Positions 25,147-32,992 of a DNA stretch of 64,000 nt are shown piece by piece. The position numbers and the translations under genes were made by a program. The stretch is from Caulobacter sp048541825. Lineage in GTDB: Bacteria > Pseudomonadota > Alphaproteobacteria > Caulobacterales > Caulobacteraceae. The stretch's first letter is position 1. The number at the start of each line of letters is the position of its first letter. The stretch spans positions 2,356,001 to 2,420,000 of the forward strand of contig NZ_CP183332.1 in the NCBI RefSeq assembly GCF_048541825.1, read 5' to 3'. The notes under the pieces are model-generated. The model was given only the letters and a program-made list of their open reading frames with translations, had not been told where the DNA came from and made no database searches.

Positions 25147-26628
25147 ATGAGCGAACCATCAGGCGGCGGCGTCAGCTACGAAAAGGTCGATGCGGCCTAT
25201 TTCGACAAGCGCGGCCTCAAGCGCTATGCGGGCGTTTTCTCGCTATGGGCGCTGGGCGTGGGGGCCGTGATCTCGGGCCAGTTCTCGGGCTGGAACCTGG
25301 GCATGGGCGTCGGCGGCTGGGGCGGCATGCTGGTGGCCACCCTGATCATCACCGTCATGTATCTGGGCCTGACCTTCTCGATCGCCGAGATGGCGGCGGC
25401 CCAGCCGCACACGGGCGGGGCCTATTCCTTCGCCCGCGCCGCGATGGGTCCCTGGGGCGGCTTCATCACCGGCCTGTGCGAGAACGTCGAGTATGTGCTG
25501 ACCGCCGCCGTCGTCTGCTTCTTCATCGGCAGCTATCTGGGGGGCATCTTCGAGACGCCGGCCTGGATGCAGCCGCTCTACTGGGTGGGGGCCTATGTCA
25601 TCTTCGTGGGGCTGAACGCCGGCGGCGTGGCGATGTCGTTCCGCTTCACGGTGTTCGTCACCCTGCTGGCCCTGGCCTGCCTGGTGGTGTTCTGGATCAG
25701 CGCCCTGCCGCATGCCGACTTCATGAAATACGCCCTCAATGTCGGACCCGGCGGCACCGAGCTGCCCGACGGCCACGGACCGTTCCTGCCCGCCGGGATC
25801 GGCGGCGCCCTGGCCCAGCTGCCCTTCGCGGTCTGGCTGTTCCTGGCCATCGAGCAACTGCCCCTGGCGGCCGAGGAATCCCACACCCCGCAGCGTGACC
25901 TGCCCAAGGGCATTATCCTGGGCATGCTGACCCTGATCGTCTCGGCCCTGCTGGTGCTGTGGCTCAATTCGTCGATCCCGGCCGGAGCCTTCGCCCTGTC
26001 GAAGTCCGGCGAGCCGATCCTGGACGGCTTCCGCGCCATCTATGGCGGCGGAGCCCTGGCCAAGGTCCTGGCGGCGGTGGCGGTGGCGGGGCTGATCGCC
26101 AGCTTCCACGCCATCATCTTCGCCTATGGCCGGCAGATCTATTCGCTGTCGCGGGCCGGCTACTTCCCGCGCGCCCTGTCGGTGACCCACGGCGAGCGCA
26201 AGACGCCCGAGCTCGCCCTGATCGCCGGTTCGCTGGCCGGCCTGCTGGTCATGCTGGCCGTGTGGTTCCTGCTGGGCGCCGAGAAGGGCGCTGCAGTGAT
26301 CGGCGGCACCCTTCTGAACATGGCCGTGTTTGGAGCCATGCTGTCCTATGTGGCCCAGGGCGCATCGTTCATCCTGCTGCGCAAGAAATTCCCGGACATG
26401 GAGCGGCCCTACAAGAGCCGGTTCGGCGTCACCGGCGCGGTCCTGACGGTGATCATCTCGCTGGTCACCATCGTCTATCAGCTGAAGGACCCGATCTATC
26501 GGACCGGCGTCATCGGCGTGGCGATCTGGTTCGCGATCGGCATCGCCTATTTCGCCGCCGTCGGCCGCAAGAAGCTGGTGCTGTCGCCCGAGGAAGCCTT
26601 CGCCCTCAACGGCGGCAAGAGCGCCTAG
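25147..26628 (+). CDS. eat: Ethanolamine permease (APC family)
   Basis: The 493-residue polytopic protein belongs to the amino acid/polyamine/organocation superfamily, with about 12 membrane segments. The N-terminal segment YAGVFSLWALGVGAVISGQF matches the ethanolamine permease branch. Its place 158 bases after eutBC supports ethanolamine as substrate. Imported ethanolamine would be split by EutBC without a microcompartment. The start ATG follows CAGGGGGACCACG. A terminator lies about 100 bases downstream. Confidence 0.88.
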   Translation: MSEPSGGGVSYEKVDAAYFDKRGLKRYAGVFSLWALGVGAVISGQFSGWNLGMGVGGWGGMLVATLIITVMYLGLTFSIAEMAAAQPHTGGAYSFARAAMGPWGGFITGLCENVEYVLTAAVVCFFIGSYLGGIFETPAWMQPLYWVGAYVIFVGLNAGGVAMSFRFTVFVTLLALACLVVFWISALPHADFMKYALNVGPGGTELPDGHGPFLPAGIGGALAQLPFAVWLFLAIEQLPLAAEESHTPQRDLPKGIILGMLTLIVSALLVLWLNSSIPAGAFALSKSGEPILDGFRAIYGGGALAKVLAAVAVAGLIASFHAIIFAYGRQIYSLSRAGYFPRALSVTHGERKTPELALIAGSLAGLLVMLAVWFLLGAEKGAAVIGGTLLNMAVFGAMLSYVAQGASFILLRKKFPDMERPYKSRFGVTGAVLTVIISLVTIVYQLKDPIYRTGVIGVAIWFAIGIAYFAAVGRKKLVLSPEEAFALNGGKSA

Positions 26629-26724
26629 AGTCTCCGCGCGGTGGGAAACGTCTGTCGGATCGGAAAGGGCGCCGGGCTTCCACGTTCGGCCTCACGCCCT
26701 GCGGGCCGCACGGAAGGCAAAGAA

Positions 26725-26758
26725 AAGGGCCGCCCCGAAGGGCGGCCCTTGTTCGTTC
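26725..26758 (+). terminator. Intrinsic terminator of the permease gene
   Basis: AAGGGCCGCCC (26725-26735) and GGGCGGCCCTT (26740-26750) form an 11-bp stem with a CGAA loop, followed by a T-containing tail. Confidence 0.85.
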
Positions 26759-26762
26759 GGCC

Positions 26763-26878
26763 TAGAGCCCTTCCCGACCTGATGGCTTCATCAGGTTCGG
26801 GCGAAAAGGGCTCTAAATCAAAAGTTTAGAGCGTTTTTCGATCCGATAACCGTTTCACACTTATCGGAAAACGCTCTA
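26763..26878. repeat. Two-hairpin TAGAGC repeat, copy A
   Basis: Two adjacent inverted repeats are each bounded by TAGAGC and GCTCTA: 26763-26815 (TAGAGCCCTT with AAGGGCTCTA plus an inner stem) and 26827-26878 (TAGAGCGTTTT with AAAACGCTCTA plus an inner CGATAA/TTATCG stem). The same two-part layout occurs at 34948-35055. Both lie between the ends of convergent genes. Confidence 0.85.
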
Positions 26879-26892
26879 GGCCGGCGCTGATT

Positions 26893-27210
26893 TCAGGCGC
26901 CGGTCTTGATCTGCTCGCGGGCCTGGGCCAGCAGCTCGTCCATCTTCATGCGCACTTCGCTCTCGGACACCGCGACGCCCGAGCCCTTGAGATCGCCCGA
27001 GACCTTGCGCAGCACATCCTCGTCGCCGGGCTGTTCGAAGTCCGACTTCACGACGGCGCGAGCATATTCCTCGACCGTGGCAAGGCCCATCAGGCCGGCG
27101 GCCCATTCGCCCAGCAGGCGGTTGCGGCGCGCGGTCGCCTTGAACTCAAGGTCCTGGTCCAGAACGAACTTGCGTTCGAAACCCTGTTCGCGATCGTCGA
27201 AAGTGGTCAT
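26893..27210 (-). CDS. DUF1476 protein, F1-ATPase inhibitor zeta subunit
   Basis: This 105-residue soluble protein begins MTTFDDREQGFERKFVLDQD. It matches DUF1476, the alphaproteobacterial zeta subunit that binds the F1 part of ATP synthase and blocks ATP hydrolysis (shown in Paracoccus). The conserved N-terminal inhibitory segment and RRNRLLGEWAAGLMG are present. The rest is helical. The gene is monocistronic, divergent from purC and convergent with the ethanolamine permease. Confidence 0.9.
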   Translation of the reverse strand: MTTFDDREQGFERKFVLDQDLEFKATARRNRLLGEWAAGLMGLATVEEYARAVVKSDFEQPGDEDVLRKVSGDLKGSGVAVSESEVRMKMDELLAQAREQIKTGA

Positions 27211-27495
27211 GAAGGCCCCAAATACGTCTAAGCCGGCTATCTATCCCGTGATGGGCCAACTCGCAATCGGCGGATACGCCGCAGCCTTCGCTTTACGCCC
27301 ATAGACCTGAACGGAAGCTGACCCCCAGGTTTGCGCGCCCGCCCTCATTCAGATAAGTTCAACCCGACATTTTCAGTGAGCGGCCTTGAGTCGAACGCCG
27401 CGCGCAGCTATCCGGCCGCGCGCGCTTTTCGTTTCTTAGGACACCCCCGGATCAGGGGGCGCGCTTTGCATCCATGAAGGGCCTCGACGAGAGCC
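27211..27495. promoter_or_regulatory. Divergent region, zeta inhibitor / purC
   Basis: The 285-base gap holds the promoters of both genes. Close to purC, a GCGCGC pair (within 27400-27429) followed by TTTTCGTTTC could form a weak terminator-like hairpin 60 bases before the start. No gene is visible. Confidence 0.3.
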
Positions 27496-28254
27496 ATGAC
27501 CACCCGCCGCAAGAAGATCTACGAAGGCAAGGCGAAGATCCTGTACGAGGGCCCCGAGCCCGGTACGCTGATCCAGTACTTCAAGGATGACGCCACGGCG
27601 TTCAACGGCGAGAAGAAGGCCCAGCTGGAAGGCAAGGGCGTGATCAACAACCGGATCAGCGAGTACGTCATGACTCGCCTGAACGGCATCGGCGTGCAGA
27701 ACCACTTCATCCGCCGCCTGAACCTGCGCGAGCAGCTGATCAAGGAAGTCGAGATCATCCCGCTCGAAGTCGTGGTGCGCAACATCGCCGCCGGCTCGAT
27801 CGCCACGCGCCTGGGCCTGCCCGAGGGCCAGGCCCTGCCGCGCTCGATCATCGAATTCTACTACAAGGACGACAAGCTCAACGACCCGATGGTGTCGGAA
27901 GAGCACATCACCGCGTTCAACTGGGCCGCCACCCAGGAGATCGACGACATGATGGCCATGGCCCTGCGGGTGAACGACTATCTGTCGGGCCTGTTCAGCG
28001 GCGTCGGCATCACGCTGGTCGACTTCAAGATCGAGTTCGGTCGCATCTACGAAGGCGATTTCAGCCGCGTGATCCTGGCTGACGAGATCAGCCCCGACAG
28101 CTGCCGCCTGTGGGACAGCCAGACCAACGAGAAGCTGGACAAGGACCGCTTCCGCCGCGATCTGGGCAATGTCATCGAGAGCTATACCGAGGTGGCCCGC
28201 CGCCTGGGTATCATGAAGGAAATGCCGACCGTCATTCAGGGCGGCATGCATTAG
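27496..28254 (+). CDS. purC: SAICAR synthetase PurC
   Basis: The 252-residue enzyme joins aspartate to CAIR with ATP in step 8 (SAICAR formation) of purine synthesis. The opening RRKKIYEGKAKILYEGPEPG is the family start. The signature EVVVRNIAAGS is near residue 95, and LVDFKIEFG and LADEISPDSCRLW near residues 175-205 match the C-terminal lobe. It is followed by a multi-hairpin repeat and purS. Confidence 0.96.
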   Translation: MTTRRKKIYEGKAKILYEGPEPGTLIQYFKDDATAFNGEKKAQLEGKGVINNRISEYVMTRLNGIGVQNHFIRRLNLREQLIKEVEIIPLEVVVRNIAAGSIATRLGLPEGQALPRSIIEFYYKDDKLNDPMVSEEHITAFNWAATQEIDDMMAMALRVNDYLSGLFSGVGITLVDFKIEFGRIYEGDFSRVILADEISPDSCRLWDSQTNEKLDKDRFRRDLGNVIESYTEVARRLGIMKEMPTVIQGGMH

Positions 28255-28263
28255 GTTTCAGAT

Positions 28264-28362
28264 CCTCCCCCCGAAGGGGGAGGTGTCGCCAAAGGCGACG
28301 GAGGGGGAAGGCCCTGGGTTGTGGACGGTACGCCCTCCACCGCCAAGCGGTTCCCCCTCTCC
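28264..28362. repeat. CTCCCCC-type intergenic repeat between purC and purS
   Basis: Several hairpins are packed together: CCTCCCCC/GGGGGAGG (28264-28283, CGAA loop), GTCGCC/GGCGAC (28285-28299), and an outer pairing of GGAGGGGGAA (28300-28309) with TTCCCCCTCTCC (28351-28362). The same design recurs after icd at 51644. It lies within the purC-purS transcript. Confidence 0.75.
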
Positions 28363-28377
28363 CTTGAGGAGAAGAAG

Positions 28378-28617
28378 TTGAAAGCCAAGGTCCAAGTGTT
28401 CCTCAAGCCCGGCGTCCTCGACGTTCAGGGCAAGGCCGTCGAAGCCGCCCTGCATGGCCTGGGCTGGGCCGATGTCCAGAACGTCCGCGTCGGTCGCACC
28501 ATCGAGTTCGACGTAGCCGACGGCGACGCCGAGAAGGCCCAGGCCGAGGTCAAGGCGATGTGCGACAAGCTGCTCGCCAATACCGTGATCGAAAGCTACG
28601 CGATCTCGCTCGACTAG
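28378..28617 (+). CDS. purS: Phosphoribosylformylglycinamidine synthase subunit PurS
   Basis: The 79-residue protein is the small bridging subunit of the three-part FGAM synthase (PurS-PurQ-PurL). It starts MKAKVQVFLKPGVLDVQGKA and contains the family core VQNVRVGRTIEFDV. The start is TTG at 28378, preceded by GAGGAG 6 bases upstream. A GTG at 28321 would add 19 residues encoded by the intergenic repeat and has no ribosome-binding site. Its partners purQ and purL are 3.6 kb and 7.7 kb downstream. Confidence 0.93.
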   Translation: MKAKVQVFLKPGVLDVQGKAVEAALHGLGWADVQNVRVGRTIEFDVADGDAEKAQAEVKAMCDKLLANTVIESYAISLD

Positions 28618-28629
28618 GCGCTTGGCGCC

Positions 28630-29256
28630 TCAGGCGCTGAAGCTGACCCTGAGGGTCGCCAAGCTGGTCTCGCGGATCGGCTCCAGATCGAGGCCGGGAT
28701 CCACCAGCATCTGGGTGCTGAGGCCCAGCAGCAGGGCGCCGACCATCAGGGCGGCCGCGTCGGCGTTCAGCCCCTCGCGGATCACGCCCTCGGCCTGCCC
28801 CCTCAGGAACATGGCCTCAAGACGGGTCTCCACTTCCTTGTGCACGGCGGCGAACGGTCCGCGCAGGTCCGAGACCTCGGCCACGGCCCCGGCCATCAGC
28901 ACGAAATAGGCGCGCATCTCGCCATCCTCCGCCAGGTTACGCAGGTAGATGTCCACGAACCCCAGGATCGCCTCCAAGCCGTTGGCGCAGTCCAACTGGC
29001 GGTCGGCCAGCAGATCCTGCAGCCGCGCCTGAAGCCTGACGATCAGCGCCTCGATCAGCCCCTGCTTGGACCCGAACTTCTGGGTCGCCAGCCCCCGGCT
29101 ATAGCCCGCCCTCGCTCCGATATTCTCGAAGGTGGCGGCCGCCATGCCGCGTTCCAGGATCAGTTCGGCCGCCGCGCGCAGCAGCTCGCTCTCCGACTGC
29201 TGGCGCCGGTCGGACTGGCTGCGGCGGACAAGCGGAACCTTAAGGGTGGCTGTCAT
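28630..29256 (-). CDS. TetR-family transcriptional regulator
   Basis: The 208-residue protein has a TetR DNA-binding domain at residues 20-65 (LLRAAAELILERGMAAATFE then IGARAGYSRGLATQKFGSK) and a helical ligand-binding C-terminal domain. It is divergent from the P450 gene. A palindromic site in the shared 85-base promoter region suggests it represses both itself and the P450/rubredoxin pair. The start is the ATG at 29256 (MTATLKVPL); longer frames run through the promoter region. Confidence 0.88.
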   Translation of the reverse strand: MTATLKVPLVRRSQSDRRQQSESELLRAAAELILERGMAAATFENIGARAGYSRGLATQKFGSKQGLIEALIVRLQARLQDLLADRQLDCANGLEAILGFVDIYLRNLAEDGEMRAYFVLMAGAVAEVSDLRGPFAAVHKEVETRLEAMFLRGQAEGVIREGLNADAAALMVGALLLGLSTQMLVDPGLDLEPIRETSLATLRVSFSA

Positions 29257-29271
29257 CTTGCGGAGATTACT

Positions 29272-29295
29272 TATTTGTTGGACAACTAGCAAATA
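29272..29295. promoter_or_regulatory. Candidate TetR operator
   Basis: TATTTG (29272-29277) and CAAATA (29290-29295) are inverted copies around an inner GTTGGACAAC, which is also symmetric. The site is AT-rich and sits between the divergent TetR and P450 starts. Confidence 0.6.
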
Positions 29296-29341
29296 CAAAG
29301 GCGGCCACAGAGCCGCTCCCGGAGGTTCCAGGAGTTCGCGC

Positions 29342-30616
29342 ATGACCATCCCCGTTGAGATTGCAAACACCATCGTCGACCCAAAGGCCTATGCCGACGG
29401 CGACCGCATCGATCAGGCCTTCGCGCGGCTGCGTCGCGAGAGCCCGCTGGAGGTGGCCCAGCCCGACGGTTTCGACCCCTTCTGGGTGGTCACCCGCCAT
29501 GCCGACATCCTGGAGGTCGAGCGCCAGAACGAGCTGTTCCACAACGGCGACCGCGCGACGATCGTCACCACCATCGAGGCCGACCACAAGGTGCGCGCCA
29601 TGATGGGCGGCTCGCCGCATCTGGTCCGTTCGCTGGTCCAGATGGATAATCCCGACCACTTCGCCTATCGCCGCGTGACCCAGGGCGCGCTGCTGCCGCA
29701 GAACCTGCGATCGCTGGAAGCTCGGATCCGCGAAATCGCCCGCAGCTTCATCGACCGCATGGCCGCCCAGGGCGATCGCTGCGACTTCGCCCGCGACGTG
29801 GCCTTCCTCTATCCGCTGCACGTGATCATGGAGGTCCTGGGCGTGCCCGAGGCCGACGAGCCGCGCATGCTGAAACTGACCCAGGAGCTTTTCGGCAGCG
29901 CCGACCCCGATCTGAACCGCGACGGCAAGATTGCTGCGGACGTCAATGAGGGCATCGACAGCCTGCAGTCGGTGATCATGGATTTTATGCAGTATTTCAA
30001 TGCCATGACCGAGGATCGCCGGGCCAGTCCGCGCGAGGACCTGGCCAGCATCATCGCCAATGGCAAGGTCAATGGCGAGCCGATGGGCCACCTGGAGGCG
30101 ATGAGCTACTACATCATCGCCGCCACGGCGGGGCACGACACCACCTCCTCGACCACCGCCGGCGCGATGTGGGCCCTGGCCGAGAACCCCGACCAGTTCG
30201 CCCGCGTCAAAAACGATCCCAGCCTGATCCCGGGCCTGGTCGAGGAGTCGATCCGCTGGGTGACGCCGGTCAAGCACTTCATGCGCACCGCCACCGCCGA
30301 CGCCGAACTGGCCGGCCGCAAGATCGCCAAAGGCGACTGGATGATGCTGTCCTACCCGTCGGGCAACCGCGACGAGGCGGTGTTCGAGGATCCGTTCAGC
30401 TTCCGCATCGACCGCACGCCCAACAAGCACGTGGCCTTCGGCTACGGCGCCCATGTGTGCCTGGGCCAGCACCTGGCGCGGATGGAGATGCGGGTGCTGT
30501 GGGAAGAGCTGCTGGCCCGCGTCGACAGCGTCGAGCTGGACGGCCAGCCCACCCGGATGACCGCCAACTTCGTCTGCGGCCCCAAGGCGGTGCCGATCCG
30601 CTTCAAGATGCACTGA
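29342..30616 (+). CDS. Cytochrome P450
   Basis: This 424-residue soluble P450 monooxygenase has the haem-binding motif FGYGAHVCLGQHLAR with Cys373. The I-helix oxygen-activation motif is AGHDTTSS (residues 263-270), and the ExxR pair is Glu302/Arg305. It resembles bacterial class I P450s such as the CYP108-like group; the substrate is unknown. A rubredoxin gene starts 8 bases after its stop, which is an unusual partner for a P450. It is probably controlled by the divergent TetR protein. Confidence 0.93.
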   Translation: MTIPVEIANTIVDPKAYADGDRIDQAFARLRRESPLEVAQPDGFDPFWVVTRHADILEVERQNELFHNGDRATIVTTIEADHKVRAMMGGSPHLVRSLVQMDNPDHFAYRRVTQGALLPQNLRSLEARIREIARSFIDRMAAQGDRCDFARDVAFLYPLHVIMEVLGVPEADEPRMLKLTQELFGSADPDLNRDGKIAADVNEGIDSLQSVIMDFMQYFNAMTEDRRASPREDLASIIANGKVNGEPMGHLEAMSYYIIAATAGHDTTSSTTAGAMWALAENPDQFARVKNDPSLIPGLVEESIRWVTPVKHFMRTATADAELAGRKIAKGDWMMLSYPSGNRDEAVFEDPFSFRIDRTPNKHVAFGYGAHVCLGQHLARMEMRVLWEELLARVDSVELDGQPTRMTANFVCGPKAVPIRFKMH

Positions 30617-30623
30617 GGCGGAC

Positions 30624-30800
30624 GTGAGCGCGCCCTTCAAGGTCTGGCAGTGCCGAACCTGCGGCTACATCTATGACGAGGCCGAAGGCGATCCAGGCGA
30701 GGGCCTGGCGCCAGGCACCCGTTGGGCGGACATCCCCGCCCGCTGGATCTGCCCGCTGTGCGGCACGCCCAAGTCGGACTTCGATATGATCGAGCTCTGA
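30624..30800 (+). CDS. Rubredoxin
   Basis: This 58-residue protein has the four cysteines of a rubredoxin iron site: Cys10 and Cys13 in CRTCGYIYDE, and Cys43 and Cys46 in CPLCGTPKSDF. The core GDPGEGLAPGTRWADIP between them is typical. The start is GTG at 30624 with GAGGCG upstream. It follows the P450 by 8 bases and almost certainly shares its transcript. Rubredoxins often serve AlkB-type hydroxylases; here it may pass electrons to the P450. No matching reductase is in the window. Confidence 0.93.
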   Translation: MSAPFKVWQCRTCGYIYDEAEGDPGEGLAPGTRWADIPARWICPLCGTPKSDFDMIEL

Positions 30801-30874
30801 CGTTTTTGGCCCCAAGCCCCTTCCCTCGCCAGCCTGACCGCACAATGTTCGGTCTAAGTTGGCGGGAGAAGGCG

Positions 30875-31363
30875 ATGGGCTCGAAGTACGAACTGGCTCA
30901 GGTCAATATCGGTCGCCTGCGCGCGCCGATCGACCATCCGATGATCAAGGACTTTGCAGACAACCTCGACGCGGTGAACGCCATTGCCGAGACCTCGCCG
31001 GGCTTCGTCTGGCGACTGACGGGGGACGGCAACAACGCCACCGATCTTGCCCCCTACGAAGACCCGCTGATCGCCATCAACATGTCGGTGTGGACCGACA
31101 TCCCGTCGCTGGGCGCCTTCGTCTATCGCGGCGACCACGTGAAGATCATGCGCCGCCGCCGCGAGTGGTTCGAGCACATGGAGGTCTTCATGGTGTTGTG
31201 GTGGATCCCCGCCGGTCACCGCCCGACCATCGACGAGGCCAAGGAAAAGCTGGAGCTGCTGGAGCAGTTCGGCCCGACGGCTCCGGCCTTCACCTTCAAG
31301 ACGCCCTTCCCGGCGCCGGACGCCCTCCCGGTCGTTCCGGTGCTGGACGAATGCGGAGCCTAA
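30875..31363 (+). CDS. DUF3291-domain protein
   Basis: The 162-residue protein matches DUF3291, thought to adopt a dimeric alpha/beta-barrel (antibiotic monooxygenase-like) fold. Conserved segments are YELAQVNIGRLRAPIDHP near the N-terminus, SPGFVWRLTGDG, and WWIPAGHRPTIDEAKEKLE. GGGAGAAGG precedes ATG at 30875. It follows the rubredoxin by 74 bases on the same strand and could belong to the P450 pathway, but this is only inferred from position. Confidence 0.8.
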   Translation: MGSKYELAQVNIGRLRAPIDHPMIKDFADNLDAVNAIAETSPGFVWRLTGDGNNATDLAPYEDPLIAINMSVWTDIPSLGAFVYRGDHVKIMRRRREWFEHMEVFMVLWWIPAGHRPTIDEAKEKLELLEQFGPTAPAFTFKTPFPAPDALPVVPVLDECGA

Positions 31364-31413
31364 AGCGCCGCCCCAAGCCCCCGGCGTCAGGGACTCGACT
31401 TACACACGCTGAA

Positions 31414-31455
31414 CGAGCACATTACATCGAACGATGTTCTTTGGGAGGGTGCTCG
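31414..31455 (+). promoter_or_regulatory. Nested hairpin over the ribosome-binding site
   Basis: CGAGCAC (31414-31420) pairs with GTGCTCG (31449-31455), and inside it ACATCG pairs with CGATGT (31424-31437). The GGGAGG ribosome-binding site lies in the loop on the 3' side, and the hairpin ends one base before the ATG at 31457. It could gate translation, or the inner palindrome could be an operator. Confidence 0.55.
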
Positions 31456-31456
31456 C

Positions 31457-32155
31457 ATGACCATTCTCGACATTCAGAAGGCTCTGGCCGCCAAGGGCTT
31501 TGACCCCGGCGCCCTGGACGGGGCCTGGGGTCGCCGCACAGCGGCGGCGGTACGCGCCTTCCAGACCAGCAAGGGCCTGCTGGCCGACGGCGTCGTCGGG
31601 CCCAAGACCGCCAAGGCCCTGCTGCCCGACGCCAAGTCCGAAAAGGACAGCCTGGAGGACGTCACCCTCGTCTGGTTCCAGGAAGCCCGCCGACTGATGG
31701 GCCTGCGCGAGACTGCGGGCCCGGGCTCGAACGCCACGCTCCTCGACTGGGCCGAAAAGCTGGGCATCGACTATGACTCCGACGACATTCCCTGGTGCGG
31801 CCTGTTCGTCGCCCATTGCATCGGCGCCACCCTGACCACCGAACCCCTGCCCAACAATCCGCTGGGCGCGCGCAACTGGATGAAGTTCGGCGGCCCCTGC
31901 ACCCCGCGCCCCGGCGCGGTGATGGTGTTCTGGCGCGGAAGCCGCGAGGGGTGGCAGGGCCACGTTGCCCTGTATGTCGGCGAGGACTCCAAGGCCTATC
32001 ACGTGCTGGGCGGCAACCAGGCCGACAGCGTCTGCATCACGCGCATCGCCAAGGATCGCCTTCTGGGCGCCCGCTGGCCCGCGACCGTGCCGCTGAGCAA
32101 GGCAGGCCCGCGCAAGGTGTCGGCGACCGGCGTCCTGTCGAAAAACGAAGCCTGA
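31457..32155 (+). CDS. Peptidoglycan-binding / TIGR02594 NlpC-P60-like hydrolase
   Basis: This 232-residue protein has an N-terminal peptidoglycan-binding domain (residues 1-55, with the repeat core GALDGAWGRRTAAAVRAFQ) and a C-terminal TIGR02594-type cysteine peptidase-like domain. Likely catalytic residues are the Cys in IPWCGLFVAHC and the His in GHVALYVGE, with Asn in GGNQADS. No signal peptide is seen, so export would need another route, as with phage endolysins or secretion-system effectors. No phage or secretion genes lie nearby. Confidence 0.82.
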   Translation: MTILDIQKALAAKGFDPGALDGAWGRRTAAAVRAFQTSKGLLADGVVGPKTAKALLPDAKSEKDSLEDVTLVWFQEARRLMGLRETAGPGSNATLLDWAEKLGIDYDSDDIPWCGLFVAHCIGATLTTEPLPNNPLGARNWMKFGGPCTPRPGAVMVFWRGSREGWQGHVALYVGEDSKAYHVLGGNQADSVCITRIAKDRLLGARWPATVPLSKAGPRKVSATGVLSKNEA

Positions 32156-32231
32156 CCCGCGTCCAATCTTGCGGCGTTTCTGGCGAAGGATGCGCTGACA
32201 GGCGGCGCGAACGGTGCTACAGGCCCGCGCC

Positions 32232-32894
32232 ATGAAAGCCGCCGTCATCGTCTTCCCAGGGTCCAACTGCGACCGCGATTGCAAGGTCGCCATCGAGCGC
32301 TCCGCCGGAGCCCGCGTCGAGATGGTCTGGCACCAGGAAACGGCCCTGCCGGATGACCTTGACCTGGTCGTTCTGCCCGGCGGCTTCTCCTATGGCGACT
32401 ATCTGCGCTGCGGCGCGATGGCGGCTCAAAGCCCGGTCATGAAGGCGGTCGTCAAGGCCGCTGATAACGGCATGGCCGTGGTCGGCATCTGCAATGGCTT
32501 CCAGGTGCTGTGCGAGGCGGGCCTGCTGCCCGGCGCCCTGCTGCGCAATGAGAAGCTGAAATACATCTGCAAGCCGGTCGAGCTGGAGATCGTCAACAGC
32601 CAGACCCGCTTCACCGCCGAGTTCGGCGAGCAGCGCGAGGCGGTGATGACCGTCGGCAACGGCGAAGGCAATTTCTTCGCCGATGAAGAGACGCTGGACC
32701 GGCTGGAGGGCGAAGGCCAGGTGGTCTTCCGCTACAAGGACAACCCCAACGGCTCGGCTCGCGACATCGCCGGCATCGTCAACCCCAAGGGCAATGTCCT
32801 GGGCCTGATGCCCCACCCCGACCGGTCATTCGACGCCGACCTCGGCTCGGAAGACGGCGCGATCCTGTTCCGCAGCGTGTTCGCCAGCGCCTAG
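32232..32894 (+). CDS. purQ: Phosphoribosylformylglycinamidine synthase subunit PurQ
   Basis: The 220-residue protein is the class I glutamine amidotransferase subunit that supplies ammonia to PurL. The nucleophile is Cys87 in VVGICNGFQVL; LPGGFSYGDYLRCGA and the C-terminal GLMPHPDRSFD (catalytic His) are also present. ATG at 32232 gives the usual start MKAAVIVFPGSNCDRD. It is separated from purS by 3.6 kb of unrelated genes and from purL by another 3.4 kb. Confidence 0.96.
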   Translation: MKAAVIVFPGSNCDRDCKVAIERSAGARVEMVWHQETALPDDLDLVVLPGGFSYGDYLRCGAMAAQSPVMKAVVKAADNGMAVVGICNGFQVLCEAGLLPGALLRNEKLKYICKPVELEIVNSQTRFTAEFGEQREAVMTVGNGEGNFFADEETLDRLEGEGQVVFRYKDNPNGSARDIAGIVNPKGNVLGLMPHPDRSFDADLGSEDGAILFRSVFASA

Positions 32895-32966
32895 ACCTCC
32901 TTTTCCCGCGAGGGGAGAAGGATGGGCAAGCGTTACACCATAGCCCCCCGCCACAACCGCTCCTAA

Positions 32967-32992
32967 GGTGCCCGCTCCTTCAGGAGCGCACC
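32967..32992 (+). promoter_or_regulatory. Hairpin enclosing the ribosome-binding site
   Basis: GGTGC (32967-32971) pairs with GCACC (32988-32992), and GCTCC with GGAGC around a TTCA loop. The GGAG of the ribosome-binding site (32983-32986) is in the stem, and the structure ends at the base before the ATG. It could hold down translation of the hydrolase gene. Confidence 0.55.
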
